64,000 nt of DNA, taken from assembly GCA_945882615.1 (NCBI GenBank), contig CAMCWK010000006.1, positions 62,001-126,000 of the forward strand. Direction: 5' to 3'. Position 1 is the first letter of the stretch, and each line of letters opens with the position of its first letter. Shown in pieces: positions 1-8,575 of the stretch. The DNA is from Rhizobium sp. Q54. GTDB lineage: Bacteria > Pseudomonadota > Alphaproteobacteria > Micropepsales > Micropepsaceae. Position numbers and translations under genes: made by a program. A model generated the notes under the pieces. It was given only the letters and a program-made list of their open reading frames with translations. It was not told where the DNA came from and ran no database searches.

Positions 1-52
1 GGGTCAGGCCCAAAAGCGCGGCGCGCAACGAAGCGGAAGGTCGAAACGGCAT
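1..52 (-). CDS. 5' end of a gene leaving the window (MPFRPSASLRAALLGLT..., signal-peptide-like); possibly BamD because of its position after lpxC
   Basis: ATG on minus strand at 52 with open frame to window edge; identity is only an inference from common gene order. Confidence 0.3.
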   Translation of the reverse strand, partial: MPFRPSASLRAALLGLT

Positions 53-283
53 CACGAGTCCTTTTGCGCGAAAATCACGTTAAATCAATGGTTTAACGGC
101 AGCCCAACGGCGGCTTCGCGTCTTACGGCCCCTATATACCGCGCTCCCCCCGATTGAGGAAAGTGTCAGTTTTTAAAGGAACCCCTCCGCCTTTCGCTGG
201 CTTTCGGGCGCGCAAGGCAGGTTTCAGGGCCGTCCTTCGCGCCCGGCCAGCTCCGTTCGGCTCGCTTGGCTGCGAGCCTCACC

Positions 284-319
284 CTCCCCTTCTTGCGTGC
301 TGGCGCACGCGAAGGGGAG
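284..319. terminator. Strong hairpin just downstream of lpxC (CTCCCCTTC..GCGTGC-tggc-GCACGC-GAAGGGGAG)
   Basis: 15 bp of complementary arms read directly; similar to the hairpin at 33048-33078. Confidence 0.6.
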
Positions 320-1162
320 CTAGGCCTGCGTAAGCCGGTAGTTGGCGGGGTCGGAAAACAGTGCCCGCAGCAGGGCATTGTTGGTGGCATGGCCGGATTT
401 TCGGCCCTCGAAGCGGGCGATCAGCGGGGCGCCCGCCAGCGCCATGTCGCCAATGGCGTCCAGGATCTTGTGGCGGACGAACTCGTCGGCGAAGCGCTGG
501 GTTTGCCGGTTGACCACGCCGGTAGCGTCCAGCGCCAGGGTGTTGGCCAGCGAGGCGCCCTTGGCCAGGTTCATCTTGTTCAGCGCTTCCAGCTCGCTGA
601 GAAAGCCGAAGGTGCGGGCCGGGGCGATCTCGGCCTTGAAGCCGGCGCGGGTGAAGGCGAACTGGTAGAACTGCTCGCCGATCACCGGAAAGCTCAGCTC
701 ATAGGAATAGGACAGCCGGTCATCGGGCAGCAGCGAGGCCTTGGCGTCGCCGCTTTCCACCGTTACCGGCCGGACCACCTGAATGGCGGTGCGGGCCTCC
801 CCCTGCTCCGCCATACCGGCGCTTTCCAGCAGGATGAGATAAGACAGGGCATCGCCGTCCAGGATCGGCGGCTCGGGCCCGTCCAGCGTCACCAGCATAT
901 CGTCGATCTCAAGCCCGGCGGTTGCCGCCATCAGATGCTCGACCACGCCGACCTTGGCGCTGCCCGATTCCAGGACAGTACCCAGCCGGGTTTCCCCGAC
1001 ATGGGAATAGAGCGCGGCGATGTCGGCATTCAGGTCGGCGCGGCGAAAGACAATGCCGCTGCCGCTGGCCGCGGGCGCGCAGGTCATGGTCACCTGCACC
1101 CCGGCATGCAGAGCGGTGCCGGTGGCGGTGACGGGATGGGCAAGGGTATGGCGGGGGGGCAT
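320..1162 (-). CDS. lpxC: UDP-3-O-acyl-N-acetylglucosamine deacetylase
   Basis: Full-length ORF with LpxC-like motifs (VEHLMAA, LDGPEPPILDGDA, RHKILDAIGDMALAG). Confidence 0.95.
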   Translation of the reverse strand: MPPRHTLAHPVTATGTALHAGVQVTMTCAPAASGSGIVFRRADLNADIAALYSHVGETRLGTVLESGSAKVGVVEHLMAATAGLEIDDMLVTLDGPEPPILDGDALSYLILLESAGMAEQGEARTAIQVVRPVTVESGDAKASLLPDDRLSYSYELSFPVIGEQFYQFAFTRAGFKAEIAPARTFGFLSELEALNKMNLAKGASLANTLALDATGVVNRQTQRFADEFVRHKILDAIGDMALAGAPLIARFEGRKSGHATNNALLRALFSDPANYRLTQA

Positions 1163-1217
1163 GGCCGACCTTAACCCGGACGGTCCGGGTTTCGAAAGGC
1201 GGCCCCCCGCCTTGTTG

Positions 1218-3440
1218 TTAAAGCCGCGCCGTCAGCGACACGCCGTAATTGCGGCCGGGCTGGGTATAGGCGTCGGTGACGGTGGAGGTGGAGGCCAGGC
1301 CCCGCACATCCGACCACCAGCTGTATTTCTTGTCGAACAGGTTGAAGAGGCCGCCGCGCAGCGTGAAGTGCTGGTTGATGTTCCAGAAGGCGGTGGCGTC
1401 CACGATGTTGAACGAGCCTGGCAGGTAGCAGGACGGCGTGCAGGTCGCGGGATTGACGCGGTCCGCCACCTTGCCCGCCGAATGCACCAGGTTGATGCGC
1501 GTGCCCCAGATGTTGTCCGAATCGCGATAACCCAGGCCGGCCACGATCTTGACCGGATCGACGCTGTCCAGCGGGCGGCGCACGCCGGCATTCTTGGAAT
1601 TGCCATGGGCATAGGAGGCCGCGACGATGGCGTCGAAGCCGCTGCCAAGGTCCACACTGCCCTTGAATTCCAGCCCCTTGATCAACACGCTGCCCTGATT
1701 GATGAACTGGAAGACGGCCGGATTGGTGGGCGTGAAGGCGCCGCCGACCATCACCTGGTCGATGAAGTCCTTGTATTGACCCACGAACGCCGTGCCGCTG
1801 AGCGAGAAACGGTCGTCGATATAGCGCAGGCCGCCTTCGAGGGTCTGGCTGGTTTCCGGGCGCAGGTTCGGGTTGGGAACGGAAGTGTAGTTGGCGATTA
1901 TGTTGGCGAAGGCGTTGTTGACCTGGCCCGGCGCCGGCGCCTTGAAGCCTTCCGCCCAGTTGCCGAACACCTTGATCTGGGGCGTGACCGAATAGATCGC
2001 GGCGAATTTGGGCGAGACATGCGACTTGCTCTGGCCCGCCATCACCGCGCCGGTCAGCAGCGCATCGGCCTTGGGATCGAGCGAATAGGTGTCCAGGCGG
2101 ATGGCCGGATAGAGCTTGAGGTCGCCATTCAGCAGGCTGATTTCATCCTGGACGAAGAAGCTGGCCAGGGTGAAATCGGTGTTGGGGAAGGCGCGCGTGG
2201 GGAAGGTTTCACCGGCGGGGGGAACCGTGCCGTCGCGAATGCCTTCCTGGCGCGAGAAGGACACATCAAAACCGGCGATGACGATATGGCTGGCAAAGCC
2301 GGTGGCAAAGCTGGTCTCGGCCTGGCCGGTGAAGCCGAACACGGCATTGTCGAAGGTGTTGATGCGCAGGCGGTCGGCGGCGGTGTTGCGGTCCTCGTCC
2401 GAGAACTGGCGCGTCTTGGCGTTCTGGTAATAGCCGGCCAGGAAGGCGCTTTCGATCAGGTCGCCCGCCGCGCCCTCATAACGGTAATCCAGGCTGTAGC
2501 GGCTGCGCTTGGTGGTGTCGCGCGCGGTGAGGCCCAGGGCGCTGGTGGCGGCCAGCGGCGGCTTGGCGATGGCGCTGAGCACCAGCGCGTTCATCTCGCT
2601 GTCGAAATATTCGTAGGTCGCCCGCAAGGTATGAGCGCCCGAGGGCTGATAGACCAGCTTGGACAGGACCGCGTTGGTCAGGATGTCCTGCGGGTTGGGG
2701 GCGGTGCGGTCGGTGTTGCGGGCATAATTGGTGCCCATGGTCTTGATCTCATGGCCGTCGCGGCGGGTGAACGACACCATCGCGCTCCACGGGCCCTCGC
2801 CCACCGCGCCCACCACATTGGTGGAGACGGTATTGTCGGCGCTGGTATAGCTGGGCGTGCCCTGCACCGCGAAGCCGCGGCCGTCCTTGATATAGTCGTA
2901 GGGGTCCTTGGTGACGAAGCTGACGGCGCCGGCGATGCCATCGCTGCCGTACAGCGCCGAGGCCGGGCCGCGCAGGATTTCCACCGACTTGAGGGTGTCG
3001 GTGTCGAAATAGTCGCCGCGCCCAACCGATTGGCCGCCGAAGCTGAAGCCGTCCGGCACACGGATGCCGTCATTGATGATCAGCACCCGGTTGCCTTCCA
3101 GCCCGCGGATGTTGAAACCGGCATTGCCGTCGCGCCCGGTATTGGCGCCGGCGGCGGTGAAGCGCGCGGGCGCTGTGCGCACCGAGACGCCCGGCTCGTA
3201 GCGAACCAGATCCTTGATGTCCTGGACGAAGTTTTCCTCGATCTCCTGCGCGGTGATCACGCTGACGGTGGCGGGGACCTCCGACACAAGTTCCGGGCGG
3301 CGCGTGGCCGAAACGGTGATCGCTTCGTTCGCCGCCACGACTTGGGTTTGCTGCGCCTTCGCGCCGGTGAGCGCGACGGGCGCGCAGCTGAGCATCAATG
3401 CCGACAGGCTTGCGCGCAGGAGAGTGTTGGAAATCGACAT
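1218..3440 (-). CDS. TonB-dependent outer-membrane receptor (heme/hemoglobin/siderophore type)
   Basis: Signal peptide MSISNTLLRASLSALMLS, TonB box/plug (AITVSATRRPELVSEVPATVSVITAQEIEE), barrel and C-terminal TonB signature; start trimmed from the ORF to 3440. Confidence 0.9.
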   Translation of the reverse strand: MSISNTLLRASLSALMLSCAPVALTGAKAQQTQVVAANEAITVSATRRPELVSEVPATVSVITAQEIEENFVQDIKDLVRYEPGVSVRTAPARFTAAGANTGRDGNAGFNIRGLEGNRVLIINDGIRVPDGFSFGGQSVGRGDYFDTDTLKSVEILRGPASALYGSDGIAGAVSFVTKDPYDYIKDGRGFAVQGTPSYTSADNTVSTNVVGAVGEGPWSAMVSFTRRDGHEIKTMGTNYARNTDRTAPNPQDILTNAVLSKLVYQPSGAHTLRATYEYFDSEMNALVLSAIAKPPLAATSALGLTARDTTKRSRYSLDYRYEGAAGDLIESAFLAGYYQNAKTRQFSDEDRNTAADRLRINTFDNAVFGFTGQAETSFATGFASHIVIAGFDVSFSRQEGIRDGTVPPAGETFPTRAFPNTDFTLASFFVQDEISLLNGDLKLYPAIRLDTYSLDPKADALLTGAVMAGQSKSHVSPKFAAIYSVTPQIKVFGNWAEGFKAPAPGQVNNAFANIIANYTSVPNPNLRPETSQTLEGGLRYIDDRFSLSGTAFVGQYKDFIDQVMVGGAFTPTNPAVFQFINQGSVLIKGLEFKGSVDLGSGFDAIVAASYAHGNSKNAGVRRPLDSVDPVKIVAGLGYRDSDNIWGTRINLVHSAGKVADRVNPATCTPSCYLPGSFNIVDATAFWNINQHFTLRGGLFNLFDKKYSWWSDVRGLASTSTVTDAYTQPGRNYGVSLTARL

Positions 3441-3472
3441 AAAAAGCCCCTTGGGTGAAATAATATTAAGAG

Positions 3473-3487
3473 TGAGAGTCATTCGCA
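3473..3487. promoter_or_regulatory. Fur-box-like 7-1-7 imperfect inverted repeat TGAGAGT-C-ATTCGCA
   Basis: 33-47 bp upstream of the TonB receptor start; 5/7 arm identity; contains GAGTC. Confidence 0.45.
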
Positions 3488-3562
3488 TTAGATGAATGGC
3501 GTTCATGCGGTCCCCCGGATGATCATTCGCCAATGCGTGAAATCAGGCGCCGCCTGCGCCGA

Positions 3563-4066
3563 TCAGAAGTTCTCGGCCTTGTCCTTTTCGTCGACCGTGC
3601 CGTCCTTGTTGCTGTCGAAGGCGGCGAACAGGTTCTTGCCGGTGGCGTCGAATTCGTCAGCGGTGATCTGGCCGTCCTTGCTCTTGTCCAGCACCTTGAA
3701 GCGCGAATGGCCCTGCTTGATCTGCCCCTCGCGCATGGCCGCGAGCTGGCGGTCCAGCCGCACGGTGAACTCGCCGACATATTCGGCGTCATTCACCGAA
3801 CCATTGCCGTCGGCATCGATGCGCTTGTAGTCGCTGGTGCGCTGGCCGTTGAATTCGGCCAGGGTGACGACGGCGTCGCCATTCACGTCATAGAAATCCA
3901 GGAAGTTGATCTTCTCATGGCCGCCGGCAGCGCGTTCGGCCGGAATGGTGGTGGGCGTGGCGGATTTTTGCGTGGCCGTGCTTTGGGGCGGCGTGGTGGC
4001 GGTCTGGGCCGCGGCGGCGCTGGCGGTGATCGCGGCGGCGCCGAGCAGAAGGGTGATGCGGTTCAT
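3563..4066 (-). CDS. Secreted EF-hand protein
   Basis: Signal peptide plus EF-hand loops DVNGDAVVTLAEF, DADGNGSVNDAEY, DKSKDGQITADEF, DSNKDGTVDEKD. Confidence 0.85.
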   Translation of the reverse strand: MNRITLLLGAAAITASAAAAQTATTPPQSTATQKSATPTTIPAERAAGGHEKINFLDFYDVNGDAVVTLAEFNGQRTSDYKRIDADGNGSVNDAEYVGEFTVRLDRQLAAMREGQIKQGHSRFKVLDKSKDGQITADEFDATGKNLFAAFDSNKDGTVDEKDKAENF

Positions 4067-4080
4067 GGTCGATCTTTCTC

Positions 4081-4884
4081 TTAACGTGTGACTTCAAATG
4101 TGAGGGAGGTGGTGTAGCTGCGATACGGCGTGGCGGCGCCCGCGGGGGAATCGCCGCGATGGCGCGCCATGATCATGTAGATGCCGGGCTGGGCGAATTT
4201 CAGCTTTAGCTTGCCGCCCGCGTCGGTCTTGTTGATCTCTTCGAACTTCTTCTCGTCATAGTCGCCGCCCTGGCGATAGAGGAAGGTCTCGACATCGGCG
4301 AGCGGCTTGCCGCCCCAGGACACCGTCATCTCGAAGCCCTCGTCCAGGAAGATGGCGTTGGGATGGGTGATGGGGGTGAAAGCCAGGCGGCCCTGCGGCG
4401 GCAGCTTCAGCACCGCGTCGGACGGCTTGCCCTTGGAGACATAGACGTCGGTGACGGTGGCGGTCTGCGACCTGGAAATCTCGGTGGCGTCCTTCGGCAC
4501 CTCGGCCTTGGGGTCTTCCGGATTCACGATGACCCATTCGCCCTTCACCTTGGCGATGGTGGAGATCCGGCCCAAGCGCTCGCCCGAGGTAAACAGATAG
4601 GTGCCCGGCTCGTTGATGTCGCTTTCGAGGATGGTGATCTGTTCGAAGCTGGCAATCTTGTCGAAGCTGTCGCGCTTGCCGTCGGGGCGGTAGAGATGGA
4701 ACTCCTTGGAGGTCAGCGCGACATCGGACGAGAACATCTTCTCGGCGAACCCGCCTTCCAGCGTAATCATCTTGCCTTCGGTCACCGAGAAATAATTCGG
4801 CAGCAGGAAGGAGGTGTGCGCCATGGCGGCCACTGGAATAATCGCCATACCGGCACCCAGTGCGGCTCGCAGAACAGTCTTCAT
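4081..4884 (-). CDS. DUF4198-family periplasmic protein
   Basis: MKTVLRAALGAGMAIIPVAAMAHTSFLLPNYF...; family recognised from N-terminal AHxxFLLP and overall layout; start trimmed to 4884. Confidence 0.75.
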   Translation of the reverse strand: MKTVLRAALGAGMAIIPVAAMAHTSFLLPNYFSVTEGKMITLEGGFAEKMFSSDVALTSKEFHLYRPDGKRDSFDKIASFEQITILESDINEPGTYLFTSGERLGRISTIAKVKGEWVIVNPEDPKAEVPKDATEISRSQTATVTDVYVSKGKPSDAVLKLPPQGRLAFTPITHPNAIFLDEGFEMTVSWGGKPLADVETFLYRQGGDYDEKKFEEINKTDAGGKLKLKFAQPGIYMIMARHRGDSPAGAATPYRSYTTSLTFEVTR

Positions 4885-4957
4885 CGCCAATTCCCCTATG
4901 AGCCGGCAACCGCCGGGCCTACCCAACAAGTTCCCAATAGACGAACTGCGATGCACT

Positions 4958-4978
4958 TGCAACTGAGTCTCACCTGCA
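4958..4978. promoter_or_regulatory. Fur-box-like 21-bp imperfect palindrome TGCAACTGAGTCTCACCTGCA
   Basis: Centred in the divergent DUF4198/ApbE intergenic region; TGCA-n2-TGAG-T-CTCA-n2-TGCA. Confidence 0.5.
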
Positions 4979-5044
4979 TTAGCAAATAGACCCTGCTTCC
5001 GGGCTAAATTTTCAGCCAAATTCCAAGAATTCGAAGGGTCGATC

Positions 5045-6475
5045 ATGCGCATCAGATACGGGCTGGGACTGACGGGCAGCGCCATCGCGGCGCTGATGCA
5101 GCCGGCCCAGGCGGAAACCGGCACTTGGCGCTTCCATGCCGACCATGTGCTGGGCACCTCGCTCGACCTTGCCGTGGTGGCCAGCAAGCCCCTGGCGGCG
5201 GCGCTGGCGATCGACGCCGCGCGCACCGAGATTGCCCGGCTGGACCGCATCTTAAGCGCCTGGCGCAGCGACAGCGAGTTGATGGCGCTGAACGCGTCGG
5301 AGTCGCTGGCGGTGTCGCCAGAGCTGTTCGCCGTGATCGCGCTTTGCGAGAAAATGCGCGACACCACAGGCGGCGCCTACAGCGCGCGCATTGGACGCCT
5401 GCTGGAGGCTTGCAAGGATAGTGCGCGGCTGGCGGTGAAGATCGAAGCGGCGGACCTGCGCCTGGATGCCGGCACCCGCACGATCACACGGCCAAAGGAT
5501 GTGATTTTCGCCGTGGACGGCCTGGCCAAGGGCTTCATCATCGACCGCGCCCTGACGGCGGCGCGCTGCGTGCCGGACGTGGCCGGGGTGATGGTGGATA
5601 TTGGCGGCGACCTTGCCTGCTGGGGCGCGGCGCCCGATGGCCAGAATGGCAACAAGTCCTGGCGCATCGGCGTGGTGGATGCCGCCAATCCGGCCGACAA
5701 TGCCCCTGCACTCACCCATCTTCTGGTTTCGGGTCAGGCCGTCGCCACCAGCGGACGTTCGGCGCGGGGACAGTTGACCGTGTCACCGTTGACCGGGGCG
5801 CGGCTGGATCACGTCGCTTATGCCACGGCGGTCGCTGATAGCGCCGCCGAGGCCGACGCGCTGGCCACGGCTTTCTCGGTGCTGCCGCCCCAGGACGGTA
5901 TGGCGCTGGCCGACCGTCTGCCCCATGTCGCGGCCCGCATCATCACCAAGGATGGCGAGACCCTCACCTCGTCGCGCTGGCAATGCGCCGCCACGCCGGT
6001 TTGCGTGGCACAGGCCGGCAGCGGCTGGCCGGCGGGCTTTGGCCTCAACATCGAATATGAAGTGCCCAAGATCAGCGCCGGCACCTATCACAATCCTTAC
6101 ATCGCCATCTGGATCACCGACGAGAACCGCGCCCTGATCCGCACCCTGCTGGTGCTGGGCAAGGAAACCCGCTGGAAGGAAGAGAATTACATCTATTGGC
6201 GCCGCTTCGGACGCAACGACACCAAGCTAGTGGATTCGGTCAGCCGCCCCACCCGGCCGCCCGGCCAGTACAATATCAAATGGGACGGACTGGATGATGC
6301 CGGCAAGAAAGTGGCGCAGGGCAAGTATGTGCTGAACATCGAGGCCAGCCGCGAAAAAGGCGGCCATACCTTGCAGCGGCTGGAATTGACGCTGGGCGCG
6401 GATGGCGCTGTGGTCGAGGCCAAGCCGGACGGCGAAATCGGCCAGGTGCGCGCCAGTTATGGGAGAAGCCAGTGA
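5045..6475 (+). CDS. FAD:protein FMN transferase (ApbE) fused to a C-terminal DUF2271 domain
   Basis: ApbE motifs (LDRILSAWRSDSELMALN, DGLAKGFIIDRAL, VDIGGDL) followed by DUF2271-like NPYIAIWITDENRALIRTLLVLGKETRWKEENYIYWRR. Confidence 0.85.
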   Translation: MRIRYGLGLTGSAIAALMQPAQAETGTWRFHADHVLGTSLDLAVVASKPLAAALAIDAARTEIARLDRILSAWRSDSELMALNASESLAVSPELFAVIALCEKMRDTTGGAYSARIGRLLEACKDSARLAVKIEAADLRLDAGTRTITRPKDVIFAVDGLAKGFIIDRALTAARCVPDVAGVMVDIGGDLACWGAAPDGQNGNKSWRIGVVDAANPADNAPALTHLLVSGQAVATSGRSARGQLTVSPLTGARLDHVAYATAVADSAAEADALATAFSVLPPQDGMALADRLPHVAARIITKDGETLTSSRWQCAATPVCVAQAGSGWPAGFGLNIEYEVPKISAGTYHNPYIAIWITDENRALIRTLLVLGKETRWKEENYIYWRRFGRNDTKLVDSVSRPTRPPGQYNIKWDGLDDAGKKVAQGKYVLNIEASREKGGHTLQRLELTLGADGAVVEAKPDGEIGQVRASYGRSQ

Positions 6476-7125
6476 CGGATGTTGTGCGTGACATGGTGTC
6501 GGATGCGCTGGCGCGCCGGGCGCGCCCGATGCCGCGCTGGAAGATCGAATTCTATCGCCAGTCGCGGCTGTGGCACGGCTATCTGTCGGCCTTTGCCTTC
6601 ATCTCGCTGATGTTCTTTTCGGTAACGGGGCTGCTGCTCAACCATCCCGAATGGCTGACACTGGAAAGCAAGGCTGAGGAAATTCGCCTCGACCTGCTGC
6701 CGGGCGATATCGCCGCCGCCCGCAAGACGGGCGATCCGGCGCGGGCGCTGGCAGCGCTGATCGACGCCAAAGGCGGCGTGGGCGGGATCTATTCCTCGGG
6801 CGAGATCGACGGCGACGAAGCCTTCCTGCGCTATGAAGGCGTCACCGGCAATGCCAGCGTGATGGTGGACCTGAAGACCGGGGCGGCCGAGGCCACGCTG
6901 CAAAAATCCGACGCCGTCACCATCCTGAACGACCTGCATCGCGGCAAGAACGCCGGAGACGCCTGGAAGCTGTTTATCGACATTTCCGCCGCGATCTTCC
7001 TCGCCTTGTCGCTGGTCGGCTACATCCTGTTCTTCAGCCTGCGCTACCGGCTGGCGCAAAGCTTGGGCCTCACCATCGCGAGCCTGGGCGCCATGGCCGC
7101 GATCTTTGTCTGGCTGGTGCCCTGA
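6472..7125 (+). CDS. PepSY-associated transmembrane protein
   Basis: 4-nt overlap with ApbE gene; FYRQSRLWHGYLSAFAFISLMFFSVTGLLLNHPEW; C-terminal TM helices. Confidence 0.85.
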   Translation: MTDVVRDMVSDALARRARPMPRWKIEFYRQSRLWHGYLSAFAFISLMFFSVTGLLLNHPEWLTLESKAEEIRLDLLPGDIAAARKTGDPARALAALIDAKGGVGGIYSSGEIDGDEAFLRYEGVTGNASVMVDLKTGAAEATLQKSDAVTILNDLHRGKNAGDAWKLFIDISAAIFLALSLVGYILFFSLRYRLAQSLGLTIASLGAMAAIFVWLVP

Positions 7126-7183
7126 ACGTTAGAATGTGCTGGTGGTCCGTCCTATTGCGAGAGCATGGAAGCCCCCCTCATTG

Positions 7184-7303
7184 TCAGGAGAAAAGCCTCC
7201 ACATATAGGCCGTGATCCCGAGCGTGGCCATCAGCCCGAAGGGGACCGCAAGAGCAACTTGCAACAGGTTGGCGATACGGTCGTTGGCCTGAATGTCGAA
7301 CAT
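7184..7303 (-). CDS. Putative 39-aa membrane miniprotein MFDIQANDRIANLLQVALAVPFGLMATLGITAYMWRLFS
   Basis: ATG at 7303 preceded by GGAGA on minus strand; one hydrophobic helix; shorter than the track's 69-aa call. Confidence 0.5.
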   Translation of the reverse strand: MFDIQANDRIANLLQVALAVPFGLMATLGITAYMWRLFS

Positions 7304-7378
7304 AAAAATTCTCCGGTTGATCTCGTCCGCCGTGATTGGCTGACACCGGCAGACTGTCACAGCCAGGACAGGAGCGGG

Positions 7379-7406
7379 GTAAGGTGTTCGCAAGCGCGGT
7401 GTAAAG
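7379..7406 (+). promoter_or_regulatory. Candidate response-regulator box 1 (GTAAGGTGTTCGC-n9-GTAAAG)
   Basis: Two GTAA motifs 22 bp apart, same layout as 7801-7828. Confidence 0.4.
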
Positions 7407-7432
7407 GTTTCGGCAAGAACGCATGATGACGT

Positions 7433-7765
7433 TCATCGTGGGGCGGCCAGCGGGATGACGCGGCGCGCAAGGGTAAGAATCTTGTCGCGACTTGCCGGGC
7501 GGCAGAAATGCTCACGTTGCCAGTATTCCAGTTGCGCCTGGACCAGACTTTCGCCAGCACCACAACGGATCAGTTGCGCCAGTTGCTGCGCGATTTCCTT
7601 TACTTCCTCCAGCGTCGTGTCTTGCGGAATATCAAGCGACATCCAGAGGAGGCCAGCCAACGCCTCGTCCGCCAAATCACGGCGTGGATTGTACCTGACG
7701 CGGCACAGCGGGTCGGCAGCCGGCGCGGGCGCCAGCAGGCAGACAGGGTTCATGCGAAGGTTCAT
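7433..7765 (-). CDS. Hypothetical protein (110 aa)
   Basis: Plausible ORF between miniprotein and response regulator; no family recognised. Confidence 0.5.
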   Translation of the reverse strand: MNLRMNPVCLLAPAPAADPLCRVRYNPRRDLADEALAGLLWMSLDIPQDTTLEEVKEIAQQLAQLIRCGAGESLVQAQLEYWQREHFCRPASRDKILTLARRVIPLAAPR

Positions 7766-7800
7766 GCCCGCAGCCTAGTTCAGGAGGGGCGCGCGCAGCG

Positions 7801-7828
7801 GTAAAGTCTTCGCCAGCAAAGTGTAAGG
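7801..7828 (+). promoter_or_regulatory. Candidate response-regulator box 2 (GTAAAGTCTTCGC-n9-GTAAGG)
   Basis: 43-70 bp upstream of the RR start at 7871. Confidence 0.4.
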
Positions 7829-7870
7829 AAATCGAAAAGCGGGCTGACAAAGCAGCGTTGGGGGCGCAGA

Positions 7871-8575
7871 TTGGAACCCGTGGAGAGCAATTTACACATC
7901 CTGTTGGTTGACGATGATCCAGCGCTCAGCGAGCTCCTTACGGAGTATCTGGCCGGCGAGGGCATTCGTACCACCGCAGCATTCAACGGGCTGGACGGAG
8001 AGAAGGCCGCGCTGTCCGGGTCGTTCGATGCCGTGATTCTGGACGTGATGCTGCCGGGCATAGATGGCAACGAAGTCCTGCGCCGCATCCGAAAGACAAG
8101 CAACGTGCCTGTCATCATGCTGACCGCAAAGGGCGGCGATGTGGACCGGGTGGTAGGACTGGAAATGGGCGCTGACGATTATGTGCCGAAACCCTACTTT
8201 CCGCGCGAGTTGCTGGCACGCTTGCGCGCCGTGCTGCGACGGCAGGGCGACGTCAAGCCCTCACAACGGACATCTCTGGCACTGGGCGGGCTTGAACTGT
8301 CGTCAGGCAAGCGTGAGGCCTTGTGGAACGGCTCTTCCTTCGATTTGACAACGTCGGAGTTTGATCTTCTCGAACAGTTGATGCTGGGCGGTGAAAACGT
8401 ATCCACCAAAGAAGCTCTTTCGCTGAAAGTGCTGGGCCGCGCTCGCGAGGCGTACGACCGTAGCGTCGATGTGCATGTCAGCAATCTGCGCAAGAAGCTG
8501 GCCGCATGCAGCCTTGGCCTGATCGAAATCGAGACCATTCGCAGCGTGGGCTATCGCCTGAAGGTGTCGGCATGA
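7871..8575 (+). CDS. OmpR/CpxR-family response regulator
   Basis: Receiver domain (LLVDDDPALSELL, VILDVMLPGIDG, VIMLTAKG) plus winged-helix C-terminus. Confidence 0.93.
   Translation: MEPVESNLHILLVDDDPALSELLTEYLAGEGIRTTAAFNGLDGEKAALSGSFDAVILDVMLPGIDGNEVLRRIRKTSNVPVIMLTAKGGDVDRVVGLEMGADDYVPKPYFPRELLARLRAVLRRQGDVKPSQRTSLALGGLELSSGKREALWNGSSFDLTTSEFDLLEQLMLGGENVSTKEALSLKVLGRAREAYDRSVDVHVSNLRKKLAACSLGLIEIETIRSVGYRLKVSA

Noticed and set aside
80-96. TTAAA-n7-TTTAA as a CtrA box before the window-edge gene
   Set aside because: The TTAA half-sites are 9 bp apart, not the 7 bp of the CtrA consensus; evidence too weak
1020-3458. 812-aa plus-strand ORF opposite the TonB receptor
   Set aside because: Antisense shadow of a high-GC gene; Gly/Ala/Arg/His-rich with no recognisable domain, while the minus strand encodes a clear TonB receptor
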